64,000 nucleotides of DNA from Ursus arctos (Eukaryota > Chordata > Mammalia > Carnivora > Ursidae): contig NW_026623008.1 of the NCBI RefSeq assembly GCF_023065955.2, positions 873,001 through 937,000 of the forward strand. Direction: 5' to 3'. Shown piece after piece: positions 36,001 through 43,597 of this stretch (position 1 is its first letter; each line of letters starts with the position of its first letter). A program made the translations under genes and the position numbers. Under the pieces are notes generated by a model. The model saw only the letters and a list, made by a program, of their open reading frames with translations. It was not told the origin of the DNA and did not search any database.

Positions 36001-39000
36001 AATCTCACCTCATCTCATCTCACCATACCTTACCTCATATCACTATATCTCACCTAATACCACCTCACTTCACCCTACCACATCTCACCTCACCTCAACA
36101 CACTACAACTCACCTCATCTCACCATACCATACCTCACAACAACTCACTTCACCCTACCACACCTCACCACACCTCACATTACCACATCTCACCTCAATT
36201 CACCTCACCTCATCTCACCTCACTATACCTCACCTCAATTTATTTTATGTTACCTCACCATACCTCAATAATCTCAACTCAACTCACCTTACACCACCAC
36301 ACCTCACCATACCTCACCTAATCTCACCTCACCTCAACTCACTTCACATCATCTCCTCACCTCATCTCACCACACCTTACCTCACCTCATCTTACCTCAC
36401 CACACCACACCTCACATTGCCACACCACACCTCATCTAACTTCACTTCACCTAATCTCACCTCAACTCACCTCACTTCATTTAACCACACCTCACCTCAA
36501 TCACACCTTACCTCACCTCATCTCACCATATCACAATTCACTTCATCGCACCACACTTGACCTCACCTCATCATACCTCACCACAGCACACCATGCCTAT
36601 CCTCACCTCAATCACCATACCACATCACTCCACACCTCACCTGACCTCACCAAACCTCACATCACCATACCACACCTCACCTCATCTCATCACACTTCAT
36701 CTCATGTAATCTCACCTCAATTTACCTCAGCCGATATCACCACACTTTACCTCACCTCACCTCACCACACCTTACCTCACCTCACCTCACCACAACTCAC
36801 CTCATCTCACCATACTTCACATACCTCACATCAGCTCACTTCACCCTATCACAGCTCACTACACCTTACCTCACCGTACCTCACCTAATCTCATCTCATT
36901 TTACCTCTGCTCACCACACATCACATCACCACATCTCACACCTCAATTCACATCACCACACCTCATTTCATCACACCACATCTCACCTCACCTCACCACA
37001 TCACAACTCACTTCATCTCATCACACCTCACCTCGCCTCACCTCACCTTGCTTCACCCTCACCACACTTCACTTCACCAACCTCACAACACCACAAACCA
37101 CACGACAGCATGCCTCACTTCACTTCACATCACCATAGCACACAACTCCATATCTCATCTCACCTCACTACACCTCACCTCACCTCACCACACCTCATCT
37201 CACCACACCTTACCTCACCACATCTCACCTCACCTCACCATACCTCACCTCACCTCATCTCGCCTCACCTCATCTCACCTCACCTCACCTCATCTTACCA
37301 CACTTCACCAAACTACAACTCATCTCACCACACCTCACCTAATCTCACCTCATCTCCCCACACCTCACCTCATCTCTCCACACCTTACCTCATCTCACCA
37401 CACCTTACCTCATCTCACCATACCTCACATCACTTCACTTCACCCTAGCACATCTCACCACACCTCACTGTACCACACCTCACCTCATCAGATCACACAT
37501 CACCTCACCATACCTCACCTAATCTCACCTCAATTTGCCTTACCTCATCTCACCTCACCTCAACTCACCTCACCACACCTCATTCACACCACACCTCACA
37601 TCACCAAACTTCACATCACTACACCTCACCTCACCATACCTCACCTAATCTCACCTCACATCACCACACCTCACCTCATCTCACCTCACCTAACTTCACT
37701 TCACCACACCACCTCACCTAATCTCACCTCACTTCATTTCCCCACACCTTACCTCACCTCACCACACAACCTACCTCATCTCACAATGCCTTACCTCACC
37801 TCACCTCACCATACCTCACATCACTTCACTTCACCCTAGCACATTTCACCACACCTCACTGTACCACACCTCACCTCACCAGACCACACATCACCTCACT
37901 ATACCTCACCTAATCTTACCTCAACTCACCTCACCTCATCTCACACCTCATCTCACCTCACCACACCACACCACACCTCACCATACTTTACCTCACCTCA
38001 CCTAATCTCACCTCAACTCACCTCACATCACCTCAACTCACCTTACCTCACATCAACTCGCCTCAATTCATCTCATCTCACCTCATATCACCTCACCTCA
38101 CTTTACCGCACCACACCTTGCCTCTACTCACCATACTTCACTTACCTTCCCTCACCACACCTCACCTCAACAAACCTCACAATACCACAAACCACACCAC
38201 ATCACACTACACCTCATCTCACCTCACCTCACCATACCACACCATTCCACACCTCATCTTACCTCACCTCACCACATCTTACCTCACCTCACCACACCAC
38301 ACCTGACCTCATCTCACTAAACCTCATCACACCTCACCTCTCATTTCACCTCATTAAACCTCATCACATCTCACCTCTCATTTCACCTCACTTCACCACA
38401 TCTCACCTCATCTTACCTCACCACACCTCACCCATCTCGTCATGCCTTACCTCACTTCACGACACCACACCTCACCATACCTCACTTCACCTCAACATAC
38501 CACAAGATACCTCACCTCAACATACCTCGCCATACCTCACCTCACCTCACCACGCCTCACAACACCATAAACCACACCACATCATACCTCACCTTACCAC
38601 ACCCCGCCTCACCACACCTCATCTCACCAAACCTTACTTCACATCATCACACCTCACTCACTTCACCACACCTCACTTCACATCACCACACCACACCTCA
38701 CCTCACCTCACTTACTTCACTTCACTTCACCTCACCACACCACACCTCAACTCACCATACTTCACCTTACGTCATCACACACCTCACCTCACCTCCCCTC
38801 ACCATACCACACCTCAACTCAGCACATCTGACTTCACCTGACCTCACCATACCCCACCTCATCTTACCACACCTTACCTCATGAAACTGCACTTCACCAC
38901 ACCTTACCATACCTTACCACACCACACTACACCTCACAACACTGTAAACCACACCACACTACACCTCACCTCACCACACCTCACCTCACCACACCTCACT

Positions 39001-39951
39001 TCACCTCACCAAATGTCACCAACCCTTACGACACCACAAAACATACCTCACCTCATGTCACCTCAGGTCACTTCACCCCAACCCTGTTCACCTCACCACA
39101 CCACCTCAGCTCACATCACCATACCATACCACACCACACTTCATCATCTCACCTCACCTCACTAACCTCACCACACCTCACATCAGCCCTCCTCATCACT
39201 CCTTACTTCACACCTCACATCAGCTCACTTCACTCTACCACATCTCACCCCACCCCACCGCACCTCCTCATGCCATAACTCACCTCACCTCACTATACCT
39301 CACCACACCTCACCTTGCCACATCACACCTCAACACATCTCACTTGATCACCTCACCTCACCTCACCTCGCTTCACCTCACAATACCTCACATAACCTCA
39401 CCTCACATCGCCATGCCTCATTATACCTCACTTCAGTACTGAGAAAGGAGCCATGCTGCGGTTAAATGGAGGACCAAGAAAATTAGTCCAGGTTGGATTG
39501 TTCTGGCTGATGCCCAGCAATAGCCCAAATCAAAGCATATCTTTGAAAAACTTGAGATTATCAGTGATTTTTTTAATCTAACAGCTTTCAGGCAAAGAAA
39601 ACAAAAATAGGTCATATTCAAAGGATTGGGATAAAAATGGCAACATATTTCTCAATAGAGATGTTAGAAACTAGAAAACTATGTTCTGCCACTTTCAAGA
39701 TTCTCAGCCATAATTTATCTTTCTTTCAGCTAAAGACAGAAAAATAAAAGCTCCCTCTTTAAGAAAAAAAATATAAGCTTAAAAGATGAATTCTTTTTGA
39801 AGAAAAGGAATTAAGGGAAACTATGAAGCACATCATTTATCCTCATTGTTGCTGAAACACCTGTTATTTGTGAAAAGACCTTATTACCATCTTCCACAAG
39901 CGGGATATTGTCCAAAAGCTCCTTAGGGAATAGGCTAGCATCTTCTTCCAT
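8371..39951 (-). CDS. CFAP74: CFAP74, 5' part: start codon and 16 coding exons (699 codons)
   Basis: CFAP74 is a structural protein of the ciliary central apparatus (C1d projection, FAP74 in algae), needed for motile cilia and sperm flagella. Sixteen exons on the minus strand join in phase with GT/AG borders: 39888-39969 (ATG at 39951), 35084-35168, 34829-34975, 33063-33161, 31251-31358, 26387-26560, 25708-25818, 25222-25324, 24258-24415, 22858-23062, 21407-21565, 20180-20353, 19555-19673, 16905-17040, 16392-16481 and 8371-8535. Residues about 1-55 are acidic. About 60-400 are Glu/Lys/Arg-rich and look like coiled coil. About 515-640 form the first ASH/Ig-like beta domain, and a second starts at 645. 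Signature stretches match the mammalian family as I remember it ([46 protein letters not shown]). The human protein is roughly 1,580 residues, so more than half lies left of base 1. No frameshift or stop was seen. Exon borders are read by eye; the gene call itself is secure. Confidence 0.95.
8645..8868 (-). mobile_element. Can-SINE (reverse) with (ATTT)n tail
   Basis: Reverse SINE whose A-tail has grown into about ten ATTT repeats (8657-8698). The head GGCGCCCC is at 8868. Loose target copies (GGCCCCTCCCCC and GGCCCCTTCCTC) flank it. Confidence 0.88.
8995..9510 (+). mobile_element. Old L1M 3'-end fragment
   Basis: Tracts at about 9110-9200 (GATTCCAACTGTATGGCATT, GAGACAGTAAAGAGATCAG) fit the 3' end of L1M in forward orientation. 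The remainder is diverged and GC-enriched by CpG-rich substitution. It lies in CFAP74 intron 15. Confidence 0.5.
9942..10160 (-). mobile_element. Can-SINE (reverse), diverged
   Basis: The T-run at 9945 is followed by a GA-rich body, GGGGCTCAATC and CACAACCTGAGCC, with a worn head (GGTGCCCCCC). This is an older SINE copy. Confidence 0.82.
10261..10388. repeat. 32-bp minisatellite, four copies
   Basis: The unit CAGTCACGGCCGCGCGTGAG plus GGGGACACGGGA is repeated four times head to tail. Only the first copy differs (CATAGC in place of CACGGC). It has three CpGs per unit. It is intronic and unrelated to any exon. Confidence 0.95.
10389..13289. other. CFAP74 intron 15, middle part
   Basis: This GC-rich intronic sequence has many overlapping open frames on both strands and none with a recognisable protein. 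CA/GT-rich tracts occur near 11490-11570. Nothing else could be assigned. Confidence 0.45.
13290..14420 (+). mobile_element. Old L1M fragments, forward
   Basis: Stretches resemble the end of L1M (GATGAACAAAAGCTGAGGGC near 13480; AATTTAAGAGACTAATGC at 13665; GATTCCACTTCCATAAGGCA near 14215). They are much diverged and enriched in GC. A T-run sits at 13681-13692. Confidence 0.55.
15085..16135 (+). mobile_element. L1 fragments, forward (ORF2 end and 3' UTR)
   Basis: A 3'-end-like piece (ACACCTCAAACTAACATAAC near 15112) is followed by the end of ORF2 (AATGAAAAGGCAACCTACAG near 15225, ATATATAAAGAGCTCAC) and on through CACTGTTGGTGGGGATGCGA at 15640 to the 3' UTR. It lies between exons 15 and 16 of CFAP74. 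Confidence 0.8.
16392..16481 (-). CDS. CFAP74: CFAP74 coding exon 15, first Ig-like/ASH domain
   Basis: The exon is 90 nt, phase 0 at both ends, with acceptor ATTTTTTAG|A and donor GCG|GTAAGT. It codes [20 protein letters not shown] and then [10 protein letters not shown], closing the first Ig-like domain. Confidence 0.94.
16905..17040 (-). CDS. CFAP74: CFAP74 coding exon 14, first Ig-like/ASH domain
   Basis: The exon is 136 nt. The acceptor TGTGCACAG|T was preferred over the nearby TTTCAG because only it restores the frame left by exon 13. It codes [20 protein letters not shown] and ends [10 protein letters not shown]. The [16 protein letters not shown] stretch is a hallmark of this protein. 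The donor is ATG|GTGAGT. Confidence 0.93.
17762..17959 (+). mobile_element. Can-SINE with target duplication
   Basis: A well-preserved forward SINE (GGGGCGCCTGGGTGGCACAG head) of the bear/pinniped-like type. Target copies AAAAGATGTCGGGTT (17747-17761) and AAAAGATGTCGGTT (17960-17973) flank it. It lies in intron 13 of CFAP74. Confidence 0.93.
18120..18342 (-). mobile_element. Can-SINE (reverse)
   Basis: A T-rich tail with TTTG repeats at 18118-18135, a GA-rich body, and the reversed tRNA-like part ending CCAGGTGCCCC. Near-identical flanks TCGGTGACAGTTT and TTGGTGACAATTT mark the target duplication. Confidence 0.9.
18356..19554. other. CFAP74 intron 13, right part
   Basis: AG-rich sequence with a faint L1-like texture, too diverged to assign. 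No exon is needed here because exons 13 and 14 join in phase. Confidence 0.4.
19555..19673 (-). CDS. CFAP74: CFAP74 coding exon 13, first Ig-like/ASH domain
   Basis: The exon is 119 nt with acceptor GCTTTTCCAG|G and donor CGA|GTGAGA. It codes [20 protein letters not shown] and ends [16 protein letters not shown]. The alternating pattern of beta strands ([19 protein letters not shown]) is typical of ASPM-SPD2-Hydin domains. Confidence 0.93.
20180..20353 (-). CDS. CFAP74: CFAP74 coding exon 12
   Basis: The exon is 174 nt, phase 0 at both ends, with acceptor AACCTCAG|G and donor AAG|GTGAGC. It begins [20 protein letters not shown] and ends [14 protein letters not shown], leading into the first ASH/Ig-like domain. 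It is one of the best conserved exons seen here. Confidence 0.94.
20640..20890. mobile_element. Composite of two Can-SINE pieces
   Basis: Bases 20645-20806 are a reverse SINE ending CCGACTGAGCC. Bases 20807-20890 are the 3' half of a forward SINE (GTGGGGAGTCTGCTTG, CT-rich, AAATAAATAAATC). The join of opposite partial copies suggests a rearrangement or a nested insertion with loss. Confidence 0.75.
20991..21206 (-). mobile_element. Can-SINE (reverse) with target duplication
   Basis: Full reverse SINE with a TTTTG-interrupted tail and head GGCGCCCC. Flanks TCTCTAGGTTTTT occur on both sides. It lies 200 bases from CFAP74 exon 11. Confidence 0.92.
21407..21565 (-). CDS. CFAP74: CFAP74 coding exon 11
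   Basis: The exon is 159 nt, phase 0 at both ends, with acceptor CGACGGCAG|G and donor CAG|GTAAGC. It codes an acidic, probably disordered linker between the coiled coil and the Ig-like domains. It ends [18 protein letters not shown]; the EPEI-GLW and KPYQ residues match the family. Confidence 0.9.
21566..22857. other. CFAP74 intron 10: nothing else seen
   Basis: GC-rich intron sequence. Phases of exons 10 and 11 join directly, so no exon is missing. Open frames here on both strands are not supported. Confidence 0.5.
22858..23062 (-). CDS. CFAP74: CFAP74 coding exon 10
   Basis: The exon is 205 nt with acceptor TTCCCACAG|C. It codes [20 protein letters not shown], then a Lys-rich linker and [14 protein letters not shown]. 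The donor CCG|GTGAGC is chosen because it is strong and leaves the phase-0 end that exon 11 requires. Weaker GTs 43-60 bases upstream either break the frame or fit the consensus poorly. The last 15 residues ([15 protein letters not shown]) look poorly conserved. Confidence 0.85.
24258..24415 (-). CDS. CFAP74: CFAP74 coding exon 9
   Basis: The exon is 158 nt with acceptor TTCCCAAG|G and donor CCG|GTGAGT. It codes [20 protein letters not shown] and ends [12 protein letters not shown], continuing the Ala/Glu/Gln-rich coiled coil. The LRKFQAW and KAELAEQ motifs are diagnostic of CFAP74. Confidence 0.92.
24530..24960 (+). mobile_element. L2 3' fragment
   Basis: This resembles the L2 3' end in forward orientation: GAGCCTTTGCAAATGCTATT, then TGCCACACCCCAGGCCC and CACTTCCTCCAGCAAGATCC. 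It is an ancient copy in CFAP74 intron 8. Confidence 0.6.
25222..25324 (-). CDS. CFAP74: CFAP74 coding exon 8
   Basis: The exon is 103 nt with acceptor CCTCCAG|A and donor AGG|GTAGGC. It codes [20 protein letters not shown] and then [14 protein letters not shown], ending on a codon boundary. It is coiled coil. The [11 protein letters not shown] run matches the mammalian family. Confidence 0.9.
25708..25818 (-). CDS. CFAP74: CFAP74 coding exon 7
   Basis: The exon is 111 nt with acceptor CGCTGCAG|G and donor AAG|GTAGTG. It codes [20 protein letters not shown] and ends KFLKASLR, strongly helical and basic. A longer open frame over the same bases (25570-26553) is a shadow: it reads through the intron in a frame that does not join the neighbouring exons. 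Confidence 0.9.
26387..26560 (-). CDS. CFAP74: CFAP74 coding exon 6
   Basis: The exon is 174 nt with acceptor TTTGAAG|G and donor CAG|GTACGT. It codes [20 protein letters not shown] through [17 protein letters not shown], a heptad-like charged helix. The WHI-IQE and [10 protein letters not shown] stretches match the family. The acceptor has a rather weak pyrimidine tract (CCTCTTGTTTGAAG). Confidence 0.87.
26561..28837. other. CFAP74 intron 5, left part
   Basis: GC-rich intron sequence between exon 6 and the minisatellite. A stretch near 27610-27670 (GGCACGTACCAGGTTCTCAA, TGTTGAATGAATAAG) resembles an MIR/L2 tail. Otherwise nothing was recognised; open frames on both strands are not supported. 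Confidence 0.45.
28838..29962. repeat. 33-bp minisatellite, about 34 copies
   Basis: The unit, about ACCCCGCTACACACAAGAAC followed by ACGGATGCGCCGG, repeats some 34 times. Variants concentrate at two places: GCGCC/GCCCC/GCCCT/GCTCC, and CCCGCTAC/CCTGTTAC/CCGTGTTAC. Since 33 is a multiple of three and the unit has a stop in only one frame, five of six frames stay open for more than 1 kb. This yields apparent proteins of 280-470 residues. It lies in CFAP74 intron 5, is not conserved coding sequence as far as I can tell, and has no start or splice context that makes a gene likely. Confidence 0.96.
30570..30966 (-). mobile_element. Can-SINE (reverse) split by a forward Can-SINE
   Basis: The reverse SINE starts at 30570 (T-run, GA-rich body, ATCATGACCTGAGCC) and resumes at 30930-30966 (GACTGAGCCACCCAGGCACC). 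A forward SINE occupies the gap at 30741-30930. The order of events is clear: reverse copy first, forward copy second. Confidence 0.85.
30741..30930 (+). mobile_element. Can-SINE nested in the older reverse copy
   Basis: Forward head GGAATGCCTGGGTGCCTCAG, CT-rich end and A-tail. It interrupts the reverse SINE at 30570-30966. Confidence 0.88.
31224..31243. repeat. C20 homopolymer next to exon 5 donor
   Basis: Twenty C on the plus strand, hence 20 G on the CFAP74 sense strand, beginning at intron base 8 after GTGAGTC. Length is likely polymorphic and error-prone in assembly. Confidence 0.95.
31251..31358 (-). CDS. CFAP74: CFAP74 coding exon 5 (NAGNAG acceptor)
   Basis: The exon is 108 nt and codes [20 protein letters not shown] followed by a charged helix to LLQKS. 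The donor is CGA|GTGAGT, and a run of 20 G follows from intron base 8 on the sense strand. The acceptor is a tandem CTCAG|CAG|T. The upstream AG gives 31358, the downstream AG gives 31355 and drops one Ser; both keep the frame. Confidence 0.88.
31359..33062. other. CFAP74 intron 4 with an L2-like fragment
   Basis: About 32640-32940 reads like the L2 3' end forward (GGGGCTTTGCACATCCTCAC, GGAGGCCTCCCTGGCCACC, TTTCTTGTCCCTGTG). The remainder is unassigned GC-rich intron. Confidence 0.5.
33063..33161 (-). CDS. CFAP74: CFAP74 coding exon 4
   Basis: The exon is 99 nt with acceptor TACTTTCAG|A and donor CAC|GTAGGT. It codes [20 protein letters not shown] and continues through an Ala/Glu-rich helix to REANN. 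The GELRACRQR motif is shared with the human protein. Both ends are split two bases into a codon (phase 2), as in exons 3, 5 and 6. Confidence 0.9.
33162..34234. other. CFAP74 intron 3, left part
   Basis: A mixed, partly AT-rich tract (33760-33960) could be an old LINE piece. No exon or clear repeat border was seen. Confidence 0.35.
34235..34581. repeat. C-rich CCCACC/GCTCACC degenerate tandem tract
   Basis: About 350 bases are built of imperfect CGCCCACC, GCTCACC and CCACCATT blocks, C-rich on the plus strand. On the CFAP74 sense strand it reads GGTGGGCGG and GGTGAGC, so it carries many G-triplets and donor-like GGTGAG words. It lies in intron 3. Confidence 0.8.
34597..34823 (-). mobile_element. 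Can-SINE (reverse) abutting the CFAP74 exon 3 donor
   Basis: Reverse SINE with GA-rich body and head ending CCACCCAGGAGTCC. Imperfect 15-bp target copies CTAACTTGGTTTTCT (34582-34596) and CTCACCTGGTTTTCT (34824-34838) flank it. The right copy contains the end of exon 3 and its splice donor. Confidence 0.9.
34829..34975 (-). CDS. CFAP74: CFAP74 coding exon 3, donor inside a SINE target-site duplication
   Basis: The exon is 147 nt with acceptor ACATTAAG|C and donor CAG|GTGAGG. It begins [15 protein letters not shown] and runs to EKELFIQKT, the start of the charged helical region. Two further AGs 5 and 7 bases inside the exon (GCCCAG, CAGAG) could serve as acceptors, but only the first gives the right phase with exon 2. 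A Can-SINE sits directly beyond the donor; see the finding at 34582-34838. Confidence 0.85.
35084..35168 (-). CDS. CFAP74: CFAP74 coding exon 2
   Basis: The acceptor is TTTCTAG|AA. The exon is 85 nt with two bases completing a Glu codon, then [19 protein letters not shown], ending two bases into the next codon. The donor is CTG|GTAATT. The acidic RDELE-PEF run matches the mammalian family and fixes the frame. Confidence 0.85.
35288..35705. mobile_element. hAT-Charlie-like DNA transposon remnant
   Basis: Starts near GGTTCTCAAAGTGTGGC and ends near AAAAGTTTGAGAAA, which are roughly inverted copies, as in short non-autonomous hAT elements of placental mammals. The inside is AT-rich. The family is not assigned. 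It lies in CFAP74 intron 1. Confidence 0.55.
35911..39437. repeat. Degenerate pentamer satellite (CACCT/CATCT/CACCA)n, about 3.5 kb
   Basis: About 3.5 kb is made almost only of five-base words CACCT, CATCT, CACCA, TACCT and relatives on the plus strand. G is almost absent there, so the strand asymmetry is extreme. Long open frames rich in Thr, Ser, Pro, His and Leu are by-products. It lies in CFAP74 intron 1. On the gene's sense strand it reads AGGTGAGGTGAG. There is no higher-order unit I could follow by eye. Confidence 0.95.
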
Positions 39952-39969
39952 CTTGGGAAGCAGAATTAG
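39888..39969 (-). CDS. CFAP74: CFAP74 coding exon 1 (start codon)
   Basis: After the acceptor TTTATAG there are 18 nt of 5' UTR, then ATG at 39951-39949. The context AAG-ATG-G is strong (A at -3, G at +4). It codes 21 residues beginning [13 protein letters not shown], acidic like the human N-terminus, plus one base of codon 22. The donor is ATG|GTAATA. Because the exon starts with an acceptor, at least one non-coding exon must lie upstream. Confidence 0.88.
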
Positions 39970-40019
39970 CTATAAAAAAATTATTACAGATTTAGATGAA
40001 TAAGGTCATAGTTTTAAAA

Positions 40020-40880
40020 AACCATAAATATTGGGTTTCATAAGAATTAACAATTTCTCTTATCAAAAGACATTAAGAAAATGGGTAAGCCACAGCCTAG
40101 GAAAAAGCATTTGCAGCACATAAACTTGACAACAGTCTTATATCCAGAATATATAAAGAGTCGCTAAATATCAACAATATAAAGTCCAAACTCCAACTGA
40201 AAAGGCACAGAAATTTTAGGACAGACATGGTAAGGAAGAATACACAAACGGCTAATAAGCTTTTGAAACTGCGTGCGGCAGCATCAGTCACTGGGGAAAT
40301 GTGAAGTAAAACCACAATGAGATACTGCTGTGCACCTAACAGAGTGCCTAAAAGCAAAAATACGAATACTAAGTCATAACGCTAAATGTTATGGACATAG
40401 ACTTACCGTGTGACCCAGAAATCCCACTCGAGGTATGTGCCCAAGAGAAACAAAAATATGGCCTTAAAACAATCTTGTACATGAATGTTTATAGCAACCT
40501 TACTCATATAGCCCCCAACTGGAGACAACCCCGGTGTCCGTCCTTGTGAGACTGGACTGCCGCGCAGTAACAAGAGAGAACGAAGCTGATCCACACAAAC
40601 ACATGGATGGGCTTCAGAAACGTTCTGTCAGGTGAGGGAAGCCAGACACAAAGAGAACTAGGAAACCCAAATGCAGGCAAAACTAATTGTCCGTGATAGT
40701 GGTTTCTGGGTTAAAGGCAGGGAATGGGGTGGGGGCAGGAGGAACGCGGTGGTGGAGGATGTTCTAGATCTTGTTTGGAGCGGTGGTTACGTAGCTGTTT
40801 GTAATGATCAAAACTCTACCAAGCGAACATTTACGATGTGTGCGTGATACAGCACGTGATATACGTTACCGGGCAGTGCA
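40020..40880 (+). mobile_element. Old L1M fragment, forward
   Basis: Reads like L1 ORF2 end and 3' UTR: AAGCATTTGCAGCACATAAA, TATCCAGAATATATAAAGAG, ACCACAATGAGATACTGCTG and TGACCCAGAAATCCCACTC. It is diverged, with no open frame. Confidence 0.75.
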
Positions 40881-40892
40881 AAAGCAATTCTT

Positions 40893-41293
40893 CTTTTTAA
40901 GATTTTATTTCTTTGTGGGGCGCCTGGGTGGCTCAGTCATTGAGCGTCTGCCTTCGGCTCAGGGCGTGATCCCGGCGTTCTGGGATCGAGCCCCACATCA
41001 GGCTCCTCCGCTATGAGCCTGCTTCTTCCTCTCCCACTCCCCCTGCTTGTGCTCCCTCTCTCGCTGGCTGTCTCTCTCTCTCTCAAATAAATAAAATCTT
41101 TAAAAAAAAAAAAAAGATTTTATTTCTTTGTGAGACAGAGAGCACGAGCAGGGGGAGGGGCAGAGGGAGAGAGAGAGAAGCAGACTCTCCCGCTCAGTGG
41201 GGAGCCCGACATGGGACTTGATCCTAGGACCCTGGCATCATGACCTGAGCCGAAGGCAGACGCTTAAGCGACTGACCCACCTATGTGCCACTC
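40893..41293 (-). mobile_element. Can-SINE (reverse) carrying a nested forward Can-SINE
   Basis: The outer reverse SINE is flanked by AAAAGCAATTCTT at 40880-40892 and 41294-41306. It is split by a younger forward SINE at 40918-41113. Confidence 0.9.
40918..41113 (+). mobile_element. Can-SINE (bear/pinniped-like type), nested
   Basis: Head GGGCGCCTGGGTGGCTCAG followed by TTCGGCTCAGGGCGTG. Target copies AAGATTTTATTTCTTTGTG at 40899-40917 and 41114-41132 are identical over 19 bases, so this is a young insertion. Confidence 0.95.
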
Positions 41294-41869
41294 AAAAGCA
41301 ATTCTTAAGAAATTTCAGGATATTCATTACACGTTGGTTATCGTTTTGGGAATGTTAGGAGCTTGTCTGTCTAGAACTTACTACGGAACGTTGATATTAA
41401 ATGTTGATATTATGTAGGAGATGCTAAAATTGTAGATGAATTTGTTTTTCATTGTTTAATTTAGCAATTGCTTCAGAATAATTCACTGAAAAATATTTTC
41501 AAAGCCTAATAATGTTTCCTGGATAAATCATTAATAAGTCAATGCTGGTAATCCATTTTTTTAAAATGCTACAAAGAAATAATCATGCGTTACAATTCTG
41601 AGAGGCAGAATTTTAAGGCATCTTGTAAAATGCCAACGATGTTCCTCCCACTTGAAGAAAATCTATTAACCTACTGGTCCGTGAACAGCAGAGCTTTTAG
41701 AAGATATTCACAGAGTGGTTGAATCTACTCTGCTTTGTGCCCATGAACTCCATGTGCTCATGAGAATGTAGTTTAATTGACCCCGCAACGAAGGACTGTC
41801 TGATAAGAGCTGGAACATCACAGTTTCATTTAAAACGACCATATTAAACAACATATACTTTTTTTCAAG

Positions 41870-42183
41870 CTTTTATTTTTAAGTAGTCTCTACACCCAAC
41901 ATGGGGCTTGAATTTACAATCCAGAGATCAAGAGTCGTGGGACGCCTGGGTGGTGCCATTGGTTAAGCCTCGGATTCTTCATTTTGGCTCAGGTCATGAT
42001 CTCAGAGTTGTGAGATCGAGCCCCATGTCCGGCTCCGCTCTGGGCATGGAGTCAGCTTAAGATTTTCTCTCTCTCTCTGCTCCTCCCCAAACCCCCTCTC
42101 TCTCCCTCTCTCTAAAGGATAAAAAAAAAAAAAAAAAGGAAAGAAAAAAAAGTCACCACTCCACTGAGCCAGCCAGGTGCCCC
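41870..42183. mobile_element. Reverse SINE-like piece split by a forward Can-SINE
   Basis: An old reverse piece (CTACACCCAACATGGGGCTT) at 41870-41935 continues at 42155-42183 (CCAGCCAGGTGCCCC). A forward SINE at about 41938-42150, with head GACGCCTGGGTGGTGCC and a 17-A tail, lies between. Confidence 0.82.
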
Positions 42184-43079
42184 TAAACCACAAACACTTC
42201 GACTGTCCAGTTAAAAATGGCAGTTCTAGCAGGTGGCTTCTGATCCCTCTTAAATTCTCACTAAAACAACAGAAGGATTCAGTTTTTCCAAAACATGAAT
42301 CTATAAGGACAAGGCAAATGGGAGAAGACATAGTTTGAAGAAAACAGAAGCTGGGTAGCGTGAGGATGATATCGCCCGGGCAGGCGGATGCATGGACTGA
42401 CCCTCTGGGGGTAGAAACTTGAACCACGAAACCCTTCGTGCGTAGCACCAGCTGGTGAAAGTCCCCACAACTGGGTGTCTATGAAGTGGGGGTAAAGCAG
42501 AAGCAGAAACAAGAGATTTGCTAAAACATGCTTGAGCCACAGCTGGACCATCCATTTCTGGTTTTGGCAGCATGGCTGTCCAGGGCGCTGGCATCACACT
42601 AAAAAGAAGCCGAGACGCTAGTAAAATTGTATTTTCATTGTCTTCAGAACCTTGAAGAATTGGCTAGAAAATAAGAAATCTTCAGGTCAAAACCTAAGTA
42701 AAGGCAAGCATATAAATATGTCAAATGGCCAAAGTGAAAAAACAAGTCTCTTTTTAAGTTGGATGAAAAAGACCAGTAACGATAACCAAAAAATCGAACT
42801 GCCGGCTATTTAAGAGACATCTGAAACACAAGCTTACGGAAGGACTGCATTTTAAAAGTCAGAAAAAGATGCACTGGGTGGAAACGGTAATTGGAAGCTG
42901 GCGGAGTTATCCAGAAACACACAAAATACGTTAGGCAAAAAGCAGCAACAGCAATAAAGAGCATCCTAACCAGATGTTCAGCTCACCGGGAGGATGCGAC
43001 AATTTTAAATCTCCGTCATTTCACTAACATGGTCACAAAGTAACCAGAGCAAAGACGGACGGCACAAGGAAAAGGTCAA

Positions 43080-43505
43080 GATACAAACTCTTATGGGAAA
43101 TTTGAACACACCTCTCTCAGGAACTGGTGACAAAACCAGATAAAATAAGCCATCAACGACATACATTTAGACAACGCCATTAACAAACTGAACTGACACC
43201 CAGACCCGGAACACGACGGCTACGGAATGTGAAGTGCTCCCTTAAAGCAAACACAGAACATTTACTAAAGCCATCTCCTGGGCCGGGAGCAGGTCTCAAC
43301 CCACTTCAAAGGAGGGAAATGGTACACAGCTTTGGACAGAGTAGGGAATGTGGTCCATTATGTCGAGATGACCTTGTATGGTGACAGATGGTGACATGAC
43401 TTATCACGGTAACAATTTCATAAGGTAGATAAATATGAAATCACTGTGGCCTCATCTGAAATGAGCACAACGTTGCATGTCAGTTATTCCTCAATAAAAA
43501 CAATC
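43080..43505 (+). mobile_element. L1M 3'-end-like fragment
   Basis: The end of this tract (GAGATGACCTTGTATGGTG, CTCATCTGAAATGAGC, CAATAAAAAC) resembles an L1M 3' UTR with polyA. The identification is loose. Confidence 0.4.
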
Positions 43506-43597
43506 ATGCAAAGCTTGTTCTCTGACCAAAAGTCATCAGCCCAAATCAGTAGCAAATAGAGAACGACTTTTTGAGAACTACTAAGAAACATACTTTA

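Noticed and set aside
35885..39165. Thr/Ser/Pro/His-rich open frames up to 263 residues
   Set aside because: They are by-products of the G-poor pentamer satellite, with no start context and no domain.
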